Assembly: GCA_020056965.1 (NCBI GenBank) | Contig: JAGVGT010000024.1 | Span: 1-64,000, forward strand | Source of the DNA: Deltaproteobacteria bacterium | GTDB taxonomy: Bacteria; Desulfobacterota; Desulfobulbia; Desulfobulbales; JAGXFP01 | Reading direction: 5' to 3' | DNA: 64,000 nucleotides | In this document: one piece after another, positions 9,145 to 17,653 of the stretch | Layout: each line of letters opens with the position of its first letter | Numbering within the stretch: the first letter of the stretch is position 1 | Program-made: the position numbers and the translations under genes | Notes under the pieces: generated by a model | What the model was told of the DNA's origin: nothing | The model's database searches: none | Seen by the model: the letters and a program-made list of their open reading frames with translations, nothing else

Positions 9145-9192
9145 TTGACAGATTGTCGCAGGGGGGGTAGGTATTGCATACCACGATGTGGT
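9145..9192 (+). promoter_or_regulatory. Promoter/operator block A, shared with locus B
   Basis: Starts with TTGACA (9145-9150), a good -35 hexamer. The first 25 bases and the palindrome CATACCACG-A-TGTGGT match a block at 55254-55207 on the other strand, upstream of the paralogous cytochrome gene; only a 7-base centre and one loop base differ. With a 17-bp spacer the -10 would fall at TAGGTA (9168-9173), a weak match, and the palindrome ACCAC-GAT-GTGGT would then sit near the start site, a typical repressor position. The leader to the cytochrome ATG is about 240 nt and contains a 10-bp hairpin at 9368-9392. Confidence 0.65.
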
Positions 9193-9427
9193 ACGGAGGT
9201 ATCGGCGAATAATGATGGGTATGGTCTCTGCCTTCCTTATTCCAGGTCGGTATTTACATGAGATCATCAAGATCGGGGTGATGGAAGGGGTGGCATTAAT
9301 AAGGTGGAAGTCAGCCTGGGGTATAAAAGGTATTAATGTCGCAACACCATGAAATCGTGATTTTCCCTCGATAATTTTGGTGAAATTATCGATTGGGGAC
9401 TTAATAAAAAACAGATCGGAGATGGAC

Positions 9428-10522
9428 ATGAAAAAAAGAATTCCAATGATGGCCTTGTCTGCGGCGGCATTATCTACTGCATTTTTGATGGGGCTGCCTA
9501 CCTTCGCCCGGGCTGCCGATGCAGTCGAGAAGTCCCCGGCCATCGAGTTGAAAACCGGGCCAACCTTTAATGCCATTGCCTATATCGCCGGTCACGGCGG
9601 CCACTTGGCCATCATCGACCTGCGCACCTTGAAGCCGCCGGTCGATGTGGATAAGGATCGAATCGTTTTGACCGAAGCCGGTTCGGAGATGGAAGGGGTC
9701 ATCGCCGGCATGAGCTTTGAGGCAGTCAAAAAAGCCGGCGGCAGTCACGGCCAGGTTCTGACCAAGGAAGGCGACAAAAAGTACCTGATTGCCGGCACCC
9801 TGGGTGGTGATGTTTACAAGATCGACATGGCCACCGGTAAGAAAGAAGGCCCCCTCAAGGTCGGCCAGAAGTTCTGCGGCGCCATCAAGGGACCGGACGG
9901 CAACATCTATTTTGAGGACATGGCCGACGGTCATGTTTACGTCTTTGATTCAGTGAAGATGAAGACCGTCGATAAGATGCCGGTCGGCAAGGCGGTCTGC
10001 GGCATCCAGTGGACCAAGAACAACAAGAAGGCCTATATCAGCGATATGCCTACCGGCACCGTCTACGTCTATGACTGGACCACCAAGAAAAAGATCAAGG
10101 AGATCACCAGCCCGGAAATGACCTTCCTTCATCAGGTCAGGATGACCCCGGACGGTAAGGAACTGTGGGTCAGCGCCCCCAACGAGTATGACCCAGGCCT
10201 CAAGCCCGCTACCCACCGCAGCCAGGTGGTCATCATCGATACCGACAAGGACGAGATTTCCAAAAGGATTCTGCTGCCGAAAGGCAACAGTCCCCATGAC
10301 TTCGCATTCAGTGCCGATGGCAAGTACGCCTTCCTCTCTTCCCGGACCTATTCGAATGACAGCATGCTCAGCATTGTCGAGCGGAAAGACTTCACCCAGG
10401 TCGCTCAGGTTTCGGCCTGCTATGGCTGCCACAAGGCCAACGAAGTCGAGGTAGAGATGGACAACGCCTCACCGTTGCTCTGCGGAATCGAAATCGACTG
10501 GAATCCCCCCGCTGCTAAATAG
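9428..10522 (+). CDS. Exported beta-propeller monoheme c-type cytochrome (copy A)
   Basis: A 364-aa secreted protein. A Sec signal (MKKRIPMMAL..., cleavage near ARAA31) precedes repeated strands such as GHLAIIDLRTL, GDVYKIDMATG, GHVYVFDSV, GTVYVYDWTT and SQVVIIDTDKD, typical of YVTN-type beta-propeller blades. Near the C-terminus C331-Y-G-C334-H335 is a heme c site, followed by LCGIEIDWN. Further Cys residues occur in FCGAIKG and VCGIQW. The start has GGAG six bases upstream. It resembles copy B at 53907-55082 in architecture (signal, propeller, one late CxxCH, LCG tail). It is followed by a terminator and then permease, TPR lipoprotein and ATPase genes. Electron transfer or metal binding outside the inner membrane is likely; the substrate is unknown. 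Confidence 0.8.
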   Translation: MKKRIPMMALSAAALSTAFLMGLPTFARAADAVEKSPAIELKTGPTFNAIAYIAGHGGHLAIIDLRTLKPPVDVDKDRIVLTEAGSEMEGVIAGMSFEAVKKAGGSHGQVLTKEGDKKYLIAGTLGGDVYKIDMATGKKEGPLKVGQKFCGAIKGPDGNIYFEDMADGHVYVFDSVKMKTVDKMPVGKAVCGIQWTKNNKKAYISDMPTGTVYVYDWTTKKKIKEITSPEMTFLHQVRMTPDGKELWVSAPNEYDPGLKPATHRSQVVIIDTDKDEISKRILLPKGNSPHDFAFSADGKYAFLSSRTYSNDSMLSIVERKDFTQVAQVSACYGCHKANEVEVEMDNASPLLCGIEIDWNPPAAK

Positions 10523-10545
10523 GGTTTCCTAAGATTGTTTTACCT

Positions 10546-10578
10546 GGGGCCGGGGGACTTTTCTCCGGCCCTTTTTTT
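10546..10578 (+). terminator. Intrinsic terminator after cytochrome A
   Basis: GGGCCGG (10547-10553) pairs with CCGGCCC (10565-10571) and is followed by seven T. It is a strong rho-independent terminator between the cytochrome and the permease, so the cytochrome transcript can be far more abundant than the ABC-transporter transcript. Confidence 0.85.
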
Positions 10579-10733
10579 GTCGGCGTCCGGTTTCGAGGCT
10601 GGCATTTTTTACCGAAATGGCATAAAACGAGCCTGCCGGATCGCCGTCATCCCGGCCGGGCGGGACCGCCCGCTGCGGCCATTTGGCCGGGATTTTCGCC
10701 CACACTCCCGTTCGGAACACAAACCAGTGACCC

Positions 10734-11939
10734 ATGAAAAAACTTAACCTTTTTAAGCTGGCCGTTTGTAATCTTCAGCGCAAGGTGATTCGCACCATCC
10801 TGCTGTTGCTGGTGGCGGCCCTGGTTTCCGGGACCTTGCTCAGCGCCACGGTCTTCATCTTCGGGATGCAGAACGCCTTAAAGATCGGCACCTATCGTTT
10901 GGGGGCAGACGTGCTGGTGGTGCCGGCCAAGAACGAGGAACAGGCCCGGACGGCACTTCTGGCCGGCAAGCCCACAAGTTTTTATATGGAGCGTGCGGTG
11001 CTGGAGCGAATCCGCAAGGTCGAGGGCGTGCGGGTGGCTTCGCCACAGATCTTTATCGAGCCTTCTTCCTTCACCTGTTGTTATAACGTCGATGTCTTTC
11101 TGGTCGCCTTTGATCCGGCCAGCGATTTCACCGTAATGCCCTGGCTGGAGAAGTCGTCCAGGGTGACGATCTCCGGCGATGAGGTCATTGCCGGGCGGGC
11201 CATGCCGTTGATGACCGGCGCCACTATCCCCTTTTTCGGCACCCCCTTCAAGGTTGTGGGCACCATGGAGCCCACCGGCATGAAGTTCTTCGATCAGTCG
11301 ATTTTCATGACTACTGACGCCGCCTACCGGATGGCCGAGAATTCCGCCAGCCGTTCCATGCAGCCCATCAAACTGGACAAGGACAAGATCTCGGCGGTAC
11401 TGGTCAAGACCGACGGCACCATTTCCCCCGAGCGGGTGGCCCTGCGGATCATGCACGATCTTGATGACGTCAAGGCTATTGCCTCCGACGAGGTGGTCAA
11501 CACCGTCCGCAAACAGCTTTCCGGGCTGCTGACCGGCATCGTCGCGGTCAGCGGGGTATTGTGGACCATGTGTCTGTTCATGATCGGCTTCGCCTTCTAC
11601 ATGATCGTCAACGAGCGTCAGCGCGAGCTGGGCATGCTCCGGGCCATGGGCGCCAAGCGCGGTCAGGTCTTCAGCCTGATCATTCTGGAGGCGGTGCTGA
11701 TCACCCTGGCCGGCGGCCTTTTGGGGCTGGGGCTGGGCTTCGGGCTGCTCTTTGCTTTAGAGGATGTGATCCGCACCGGTCTGCAGTTGCCCTACCTGCT
11801 GCCCTCCCCAATGGTGGTGCAGGAACTGGTGGTCGGCTCCCTGCTTTTCTCGGTGCTGACCGGTTTAGTCTCAGCCCTGTTGCCCGCCCTGCTGGCCAGC
11901 CGCTTGGAGCCGTACGAGGCCATACGTACCGGCGAATGA
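10734..11939 (+). CDS. FtsX/MacB-type ABC transporter permease with CC motif (locus A)
   Basis: A 401-aa inner-membrane permease: TM1 about 19-45, a large extracytoplasmic MacB_PCD-like domain about 46-265, then three TM helices in the FtsX domain (about 270-295, 320-345, 365-390) ending LEPYEAIRTGE. The outer domain has RLGADVLVVPA and a double cysteine C115-C116 in SSFTCCYNVD. The same layout and CC pair occur in the locus B permease. Permeases of this class do not usually move substrate through the membrane; they transmit ATPase strokes to periplasmic partners (MacB, LolCDE, FtsEX). It is probably the partner of the ATPase at 12662 and acts with the neighbouring cytochrome and lipoprotein. 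Confidence 0.85.
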   Translation: MKKLNLFKLAVCNLQRKVIRTILLLLVAALVSGTLLSATVFIFGMQNALKIGTYRLGADVLVVPAKNEEQARTALLAGKPTSFYMERAVLERIRKVEGVRVASPQIFIEPSSFTCCYNVDVFLVAFDPASDFTVMPWLEKSSRVTISGDEVIAGRAMPLMTGATIPFFGTPFKVVGTMEPTGMKFFDQSIFMTTDAAYRMAENSASRSMQPIKLDKDKISAVLVKTDGTISPERVALRIMHDLDDVKAIASDEVVNTVRKQLSGLLTGIVAVSGVLWTMCLFMIGFAFYMIVNERQRELGMLRAMGAKRGQVFSLIILEAVLITLAGGLLGLGLGFGLLFALEDVIRTGLQLPYLLPSPMVVQELVVGSLLFSVLTGLVSALLPALLASRLEPYEAIRTGE

Positions 11940-11982
11940 GTCGGTCAGCCCGCGCTTTTTTTGAGACTCGGAGGAATTTGCC

Positions 11983-12636
11983 ATGGGAGCTAAACCGTCA
12001 GCCATTGTGCGGCCTTTTATTAGCCCGCTGTCGATCTTGCTTTGCGCCCTGCTGTTGAACTGCGGTTGCGGCCGCAAGGACGAAAGTAAGACCCCGGCCC
12101 TCTCGCTCAGCGAGTCCGAGATCAACGCGCACTCCAGTGAAAATGTCTTCGAGGAGTATCTGCGCAAGGTCCAGGCCGAGCCAAACAATGCCGAGTATCT
12201 CTATCACCTGGCCGATCTCTACGATCGCAACGGCCAGTATGAAAAAGCGATTGAGAATTTCGCCAAGGTGATCGCCATCAAACCGGAGATGGGTTACGCC
12301 TATTTCAAGATGGGTACCGCCTATAGCCGGATTAATCAGCCGGAAAAGGCCGTTGAGGTCTTAAAGTCGGCGGCCGCCCGCCTGCCGGACAATCCAGTGG
12401 TCTTGAACAATTTGGGTATCGCTTATGGCAAGCTGGGGCGTTGGGATGCTGAGATCGCCGCCCTCAAAAAAGCCATCGCCATTCGGCCCCAGTACGCCTC
12501 AGCCCGTTATAATCTGGGGCTGACCTACCTGAAGAAGGGCAATCAAGCCGGAGCCCGTGCCGAATACCAGGCCTTGAATGAGTTTGACGGGACCATGGCC
12601 CGGGAACTCCTGAAAAGCCTGGAGGCCGAGAAATAA
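11983..12636 (+). CDS. TPR-repeat lipoprotein
   Basis: A 217-aa protein with a signal ending LLLNCGCG, so lipidation at C27 or C29 is likely although Asn near the site is unusual. At least four TPR units follow from about residue 50 (PNNAEYLYHLADLYDRNG, EMGYAYFKMGTAYSRI, NPVVLNNLGIAYGKL, YASARYNLGLTYLKKG). TPR lipoproteins scaffold envelope complexes. GGAGG lies well placed before the ATG. It sits between the FtsX permease and its ATPase with short gaps, so it is probably a subunit of this system; locus B has no equivalent. Confidence 0.85.
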   Translation: MGAKPSAIVRPFISPLSILLCALLLNCGCGRKDESKTPALSLSESEINAHSSENVFEEYLRKVQAEPNNAEYLYHLADLYDRNGQYEKAIENFAKVIAIKPEMGYAYFKMGTAYSRINQPEKAVEVLKSAAARLPDNPVVLNNLGIAYGKLGRWDAEIAALKKAIAIRPQYASARYNLGLTYLKKGNQAGARAEYQALNEFDGTMARELLKSLEAEK

Positions 12637-12661
12637 GGGAAAAGCGAGGAAAGCGACAATA

Positions 12662-13330
12662 ATGATCGAGGCAATAAATCTCTCTAAAACTTACCAGGCC
12701 GGGGGCCAGATCCTGGCGGCCGCCGACCGCGTCAATGTTAACGTCGCCAGAGGTGAGATGGTTGCAGTGGTTGGTCACTCCGGCAGCGGCAAGACCACCT
12801 TGTTAAGTCTGCTGGGGGGGCTGACCAGGCCCGATTCAGGCCAGGTCCTGATCGACGGTGTGGACATCTGGTCCCTTGCCGACAGTGCCCTTTCCGAACT
12901 GCGCAACCGCAAGCTGGGCTTCATCTATCAGTTTGCCAGCCTGATTCCTACGCTTTCCGTATTGGACAATGTCTGTCTGCCCAGCACCTTCGGGCCGGGT
13001 CTGGATAATCTGATCGGCACCGCCAAGGAGCTATTAGCCCAGGTTGGTCTGGCAGATAAGGCCAACTTCTACCCGGCCCAGCTATCCGGCGGCCAGCAGC
13101 GGCGGGTGGCCATTGCCCGGGCCTTTATCAGCGCCCCGGCTGTGATCCTGGCCGATGAGCCCACCGGCGATTTGGATGAGGAGACCGAGCGTGAGATCAT
13201 CAATCTCTTCCGCCGGGTCAATGAGGAACAGGCCACCACCTTCGTGATCGTTACCCATAACCGTGAGATTGCCGCCCAGACGCACCGGCAACTGGTGATG
13301 AAGGATGGCGTGCTCGATGCGGCGATTTAG
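12662..13330 (+). CDS. ABC transporter ATPase, LolD/MacB type (locus A)
   Basis: A 222-aa ATPase. Walker [11 protein letters not shown]-loop region [12 protein letters not shown], signature [14 protein letters not shown], Walker [17 protein letters not shown] and H-loop VTHN are all present. The FASLIPTL and [10 protein letters not shown] stretches are shared with the ATPase at 55495, pointing to a common ancestor. It closes the locus A unit and should drive the permease at 10734. Confidence 0.92.
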   Translation: MIEAINLSKTYQAGGQILAAADRVNVNVARGEMVAVVGHSGSGKTTLLSLLGGLTRPDSGQVLIDGVDIWSLADSALSELRNRKLGFIYQFASLIPTLSVLDNVCLPSTFGPGLDNLIGTAKELLAQVGLADKANFYPAQLSGGQQRRVAIARAFISAPAVILADEPTGDLDEETEREIINLFRRVNEEQATTFVIVTHNREIAAQTHRQLVMKDGVLDAAI

Positions 13331-13528
13331 AATATATAGGCATTGTTCCGAATGTCTTGGCCAATGGTGTCCTAAACTCTTTTCAAGAGACCTCATTCAT
13401 GGGATGATGGGGCTGTTCGCATTAGGTTTTCTAAAGGCTAAAATCAGCGGATTTTCCGATATTTTATCAACTGGAGGGTGGCGGCTTCGCGAGGGCCGAC
13501 ACTTTCCCCAGACTTAACGGGTGATGAG

Positions 13529-13675
13529 TTGGCAAAACCAAATTATTCCTACGAAAAACGGCAGAGAGACTTGGCCAAGAAAAAGAAGCAGGAAGAAAAA
13601 AAGCAGCGCAAGCTGGTGAAAGGCCCCGATTCGGACGAGGTCCAGGAGCAGACCGCCGAGACCGGTGGAGAGTGA
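13529..13675 (+). CDS. Small basic conserved protein
   Basis: A 48-aa protein beginning (TTG read as Met) AKPNYSYEKRQRDLAKKKKQ and ending in an acidic tail. Short proteins with the K-P-N-Y-[SA]-[YF]-x-K-R start are frequent in Proteobacteria and annotated as hypothetical. I chose TTG 13529 because the family normally starts with the (M)AKPNY motif and GGGTGA precedes it; the frame is open further upstream but that part looks random. Very Lys-rich, probably nucleic-acid or ribosome associated (inference). Confidence 0.6.
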   Translation: MAKPNYSYEKRQRDLAKKKKQEEKKQRKLVKGPDSDEVQEQTAETGGE

Positions 13676-13903
13676 GCCTTCCCCTTGTCACCAGGCCTTG
13701 TCCAGCTTCGATGCGGTTCCCGTAAATCAATGGGAATTGGCTGGACATAACGCCGTTGCTATGATAAAGAGCTACCAACATTTGTCTAGGTGTGGCGCAA
13801 GTGGGCCTGCCCCACGGTAATGATCTCCGGTGATCGCGAGTCACCAAAAATTGTCGAAACATAATCGCGGTTTTAAGATATTCCTCTTGATTATCGATCT
13901 GGT

Positions 13904-13980
13904 CGGGACGTGGCTCAGTCTGGTAGAGCACAGCGTTCGGGACGCTGGGGTCGGAGGTTCGAATCCTCTCGTCCCGACCA
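13904..13980 (+). tRNA. tRNA-Pro (anticodon CGG)
   Basis: A 77-nt cloverleaf. The acceptor stem CGGGACG pairs with CGTCCCG, then A and encoded CCA. The D arm is GCTCAGTCTGGTAGAGC, the anticodon loop TTCGGGA with CGG, and the T arm GGAGGTTCGAATCCTCT. Confidence 0.95.
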
Positions 13981-14138
13981 ATTTCTCTCTCCTTTACCCC
14001 CCCCTCTTTGCTGTGACGCGGTAAAATTTATTGCGTAGGTCGTACCTCCTTGGGTAATACTGCAAGTAATCTTGCGGTAGACACCCGGCGTGGCATTAGT
14101 CCCGGTTGCCGGTGTAGTTCCGCTAACGGGGGGTATGG

Positions 14139-16070
14139 ATGGAAGAGGGTAAGAAGGGCGAGGGTCTGGTCGGGTGGGTTCATTGTCAGAAGGGTAATTA
14201 TCTGGGCTGTATTCTCCGCAAATGCCTGGATACCGGCATTACCGGCAAGCTCTCCGGTTTCCTGATTGTCTCTTTGGTCGGTATTTCCCTGCTGATCGGC
14301 ATCAACTCCTTCACCCTGAACCGGATTCAGAGACTCAATCACGACATCTCCTCGGTCAATATTCCGCAGTACAAGGTCAGCCAGTTCATTCTCCGCAGCA
14401 TCAACGGTTTCAAAATCTCCTTGCTCCATATCCTGGATGAACCGAATCTTCCGGCCCAGGATCACAATGTCATCGCTAATCTGCAACGGTTGCAGGAGAT
14501 GGCCAGGATGATCAAAGCCCTGAAGGATGGCGGTAACATCATGGATGTTGCCAAGGTATCCCAGGACACCCTCGACCTGATCACCATCGATCCTTCCGCG
14601 GCGGGGGCGAACCGGGAGATCGTCGAACGGATCAGCCGCGATTATGAAACCCTGGTTGAATCATTCGACAATCTGGTGGCAATCAAGCTGGCCCCCGATG
14701 CCACCGCTGACGAGTTGGACAATGGGCTGGGCGATTTGCTGGAAAGCCTTGATGCCCTTCAGGCCAGTGTCGCCAGTCTGGCGGTGGCTATCAACAACCG
14801 CAACAACGCGGTGTTTGCAGAAAGTTCGGTCTTGATCAGTAAGTCCCAGAGCCGTTCCATCATTATCGGGGTGGTGGTCGCGATCCTGCTGAGCATCGGC
14901 TCGGTTCTCTACATCATCCTCATCGTCTTCCCATTGAAGAGTGTCACGGAAAAAATCCGCGAGATTGCCAGCGGTGACAGCGACCAGGGCAAGCGGATCG
15001 ACATCAAAACCCACGACGAAATTGGCCGACTCGCCCAGCACTTGAATGGCCTGATCGACAACATCTTCAGTATCAACACCTTTAAGGCGGTCATTGAAGA
15101 AGAAGAGTCGACCTCCGAGGTCAATCAACGGCTGGCCGCTCTGATTCTGGACCGCTATGGCCTGGCCAAGATGTTTATCTACGAATGCACCAGCACCAAA
15201 AACAATATGCGGGTGGCCTTTTCTTCGGACCCCAAGGACGTCTGTGCCACCCAGATTCTTGACGACAGCAATTTCTGCCGGGCCAAGCGCACCGGCCATG
15301 CGATTTCCTCCATCCAGTATCCAGCGATCTGCAAAATTTTTCCGCACAGCGATCACCTGGAGCACCACTGTGTCCCCATGGTGGCCAACGGCCGGGTGGT
15401 TGGAGTTGTCCAGCTCCTTTGCGACAAGCAGGCTGATCCCGAGCAGCGCAGGTATTTCGAGGAACGGGTGAAGCGGGCCAGCCGCTACATCAAGGAGGCC
15501 ACCCCGGTAATCGAGGCCAAGCGGTTCGCTTCGGCCCTTCAGGAAACCACCTTGAAAGACCCGATGACCGATCTCTACAATCGGCGTTTTCTGGAGACCT
15601 ACACCGACACCCTGGTGGCCAGCACCCTGCGGCGGCGGACCAGGGTCGGCATTCTCATGTGTGACATGGATTTCTTCAAGGAGGTCAACGATACCCACGG
15701 CCATGAGGCCGGTGACATCGTTCTGATCAAGACCGCCGAGGTTCTCAAAAACTGCGTGCGGGCCTCGGATCTGGTGATTCGATATGGCGGCGAGGAGTTT
15801 CTCATCCTGTTGATCGACATCAAGAGCCGTGACGATATCGCCGAACTGGCCGAACGGATTAGGGCCAGCATGGAGGCCACCTCGTTTACCATCCCCGATG
15901 CGGTGCTCAAAAAGACTATCAGTATCGGCTACAGTGAATTTCCCGACGATTCCGAAGGATTTTGGGAGGCCATCAAGTATGCTGACGTCGCCCTCTACCG
16001 GGCCAAGTCGGAAGGGCGCAACCGGGTGGTCAGCTTCACCAAGGAGATGTGGGACCGGGCCGATTACTGA
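14139..16070 (+). CDS. Membrane-bound diguanylate cyclase (HAMP, GAF-like, GGDEF)
   Basis: A 643-aa protein. TM1 at about 38-58, an extracytoplasmic helical sensor to about 240, TM2 about 243-262 and HAMP about 263-315 (ending THDEIGRLAQHLN). A GAF-like segment with several Cys/His (DDSNFCRAKRTG, DHLEHHCVPM) follows, then GGDEF with GGEEF at 550-554 and KDPMTDLYNRRF at its entry, so an active c-di-GMP synthase is expected. The ATG at 14139 follows a GGGGGG tract; the first 30 residues are poorly supported and the real start may lie downstream. Its 3' end overlaps convergent xseA by 7 bp. The upstream 100 bp hold a hairpin, but I do not recognise a c-di-GMP riboswitch. Confidence 0.88.
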   Translation: MEEGKKGEGLVGWVHCQKGNYLGCILRKCLDTGITGKLSGFLIVSLVGISLLIGINSFTLNRIQRLNHDISSVNIPQYKVSQFILRSINGFKISLLHILDEPNLPAQDHNVIANLQRLQEMARMIKALKDGGNIMDVAKVSQDTLDLITIDPSAAGANREIVERISRDYETLVESFDNLVAIKLAPDATADELDNGLGDLLESLDALQASVASLAVAINNRNNAVFAESSVLISKSQSRSIIIGVVVAILLSIGSVLYIILIVFPLKSVTEKIREIASGDSDQGKRIDIKTHDEIGRLAQHLNGLIDNIFSINTFKAVIEEEESTSEVNQRLAALILDRYGLAKMFIYECTSTKNNMRVAFSSDPKDVCATQILDDSNFCRAKRTGHAISSIQYPAICKIFPHSDHLEHHCVPMVANGRVVGVVQLLCDKQADPEQRRYFEERVKRASRYIKEATPVIEAKRFASALQETTLKDPMTDLYNRRFLETYTDTLVASTLRRRTRVGILMCDMDFFKEVNDTHGHEAGDIVLIKTAEVLKNCVRASDLVIRYGGEEFLILLIDIKSRDDIAELAERIRASMEATSFTIPDAVLKKTISIGYSEFPDDSEGFWEAIKYADVALYRAKSEGRNRVVSFTKEMWDRADY

Positions 16071-17446
16071 GCGGTTTTTTCTGGAACCCCGGGGGATTCC
16101 CGGGTTCCGATGGTGGTTTCCAGCACTTCCGCCAGCAGGGCGCCTTCGGCCAGGATGATCTCCAGACGGCTGCCGACTTCGACCGCTCCGGCGCTCCGCA
16201 CCACAGTTCTTCTCGGTAACAGTCGGGTCAGTGAATAACCTCGGCCCATTACCGCCAGCGGGCTGACCGCATCCAGCAGGGCGGCACCTTCCCGCAGACT
16301 TCCTGCTTTTCTCCCCAGGATTATCGTCATCGAGAAGTGCAGACGGCGGCGGAGTTCAGTCTCCCGTAGCTGTTTGACGGTCAGCTGCTTTTCGGGGCCA
16401 GCCTCCTGCACGGCGGCCCGGAGCTGCTCTACCCGTTTCCGGAGCCTTTGGATCGCCCCGGACTGGCCTGAATTCAGTTCAGATTCGGCGCGGTTCAGGC
16501 GTAGGCGGAAGTTGTTGAGCAGCAGGGAGGGGTCGCCCAGCAGCCGTTTCTGGCTGGTCACCCGGTAGTTATTGGTGGTAATCTGCGCCAACAGGCTGGC
16601 GGCCATGTTTTGGTCGGCCCGGAAGATCCGCTCTCGCAAGCGCTGTCGGTCGGGGATAACCGCCTCCGCCGCTGCCGTGGGGGTCGCGGCCCGGTAATCG
16701 GCGACGAAATCGGCAATGGTGAAGTCGATCTCGTGTCCAACCGCCGAAACGACCGGGATTGCCGAGGCGAAAATCGCCCGGGCCACCTGCTCGGTATTGA
16801 AGGCCCAGAGGTCTTCCAGTGAGCCGCCGCCCCGGCAGAGGACGATCACTTCCGTGGTTGCCTGCTGGTTCAGCAACTTTATGGCCTCGACGATTTCGGC
16901 GGAGGCCGCTTCGCCCTGGACCCGCACCGGCATGACCTCCAGTGGGAAGCCGGGGAAGCGCTGCCCGGCCATCCGGAGAAAGTCATGGACTGCCGCCCCT
17001 TCCGGGGAGGTGATCAAGGATACTCGCCGGGGCAGGAGGGGCAGGGGACGTTTGCGGGCCTGGGCGAAGAGGCCCTGGGCGGCCAGGTCGGCCTTCAACC
17101 GTTCAAATTCCGCCTGCAGGTCGCCGGTTCCCCGGGTTTCCAGGATGTCGACCAGGAGCTGGTATTCGCCCCGGGCCTCGTAGAGCGAGAGGCGGCCGCG
17201 ACAGACCACGGCCAAGCCGTCGGCCGGGTCGATGGCGAGATATTTCTGTTGCTGCTTGAATAGAACGGCGCGAAGCTGGGCGTCGCGGTCTTTCAGGGTG
17301 AAGTAGAAGTGGCCGGAATGGGGCCGGCGCAGGTTGGAGATTTCGCCGGCCACCGAGACAAAGGGGAATTGGGTTTCCAGGAGCCCTCGGATGGAGCGGG
17401 TCAATTCGCTGACCGACTGGATTTTCACGGAGTGAGAGGTGAGCAT
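16064..17446 (-). CDS. xseA: Exodeoxyribonuclease VII large subunit
   Basis: A 460-aa protein with the N-terminal OB fold (FVSVAGEISNLRRPHSGHFYFTL is the hallmark, seen in pieces), followed by the catalytic core (VSLITSPEGAAVHDFL, CRGGGSLEDLWAFN, AVGHEIDFTIADFVADYRA). With the small subunit XseB it degrades single-stranded DNA. No xseB is adjacent. AGGGGA precedes the ATG. The C-terminal helix is of usual length. Confidence 0.95.
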   Translation of the reverse strand: MLTSHSVKIQSVSELTRSIRGLLETQFPFVSVAGEISNLRRPHSGHFYFTLKDRDAQLRAVLFKQQQKYLAIDPADGLAVVCRGRLSLYEARGEYQLLVDILETRGTGDLQAEFERLKADLAAQGLFAQARKRPLPLLPRRVSLITSPEGAAVHDFLRMAGQRFPGFPLEVMPVRVQGEAASAEIVEAIKLLNQQATTEVIVLCRGGGSLEDLWAFNTEQVARAIFASAIPVVSAVGHEIDFTIADFVADYRAATPTAAAEAVIPDRQRLRERIFRADQNMAASLLAQITTNNYRVTSQKRLLGDPSLLLNNFRLRLNRAESELNSGQSGAIQRLRKRVEQLRAAVQEAGPEKQLTVKQLRETELRRRLHFSMTIILGRKAGSLREGAALLDAVSPLAVMGRGYSLTRLLPRRTVVRSAGAVEVGSRLEIILAEGALLAEVLETTIGTRESPGVPEKTAQ

Positions 17447-17653
17447 GTTCCCCTGCTGATCGGGTTGGCCTTAATCGATGGTTAAGATAACAGGATTTCG
17501 CAACGGGCGTGGTTACCACGAGTTTATAATCAGAATCAATGGTTCAGGGAAGTCTATTCACGGGAAATTCAAAGTGCTTTTTTAAAAGTATGGGGTATAT
17601 TGCCCTTCTGTTTTTTAGTCAGTGGATATCACATGAACATTTGAGGTGAATTG

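Noticed and set aside
9145-9192. Sigma-54 promoter (ATTGCAT as -12)
   Set aside because: The TTGC is not conserved in the locus B copy (TTAC), whereas TTGACA and the palindrome are.
9130-9576. 148-codon minus-strand frame
   Set aside because: It crosses the cytochrome A promoter, leader and signal-peptide region and shows no recognisable features.
14036-14138. Possible c-di-GMP riboswitch before the diguanylate cyclase
   Set aside because: There is a hairpin, but the conserved GEMM core and tetraloop-receptor elements are not visible.
14661-15704. 347-codon minus-strand frame
   Set aside because: Antisense shadow of the diguanylate cyclase.
16082-16107. Hairpin near the xseA/diguanylate cyclase junction
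   Set aside because: It lies within the 3' end of xseA and has no T run on either strand at the right side, so I do not call it a terminator.
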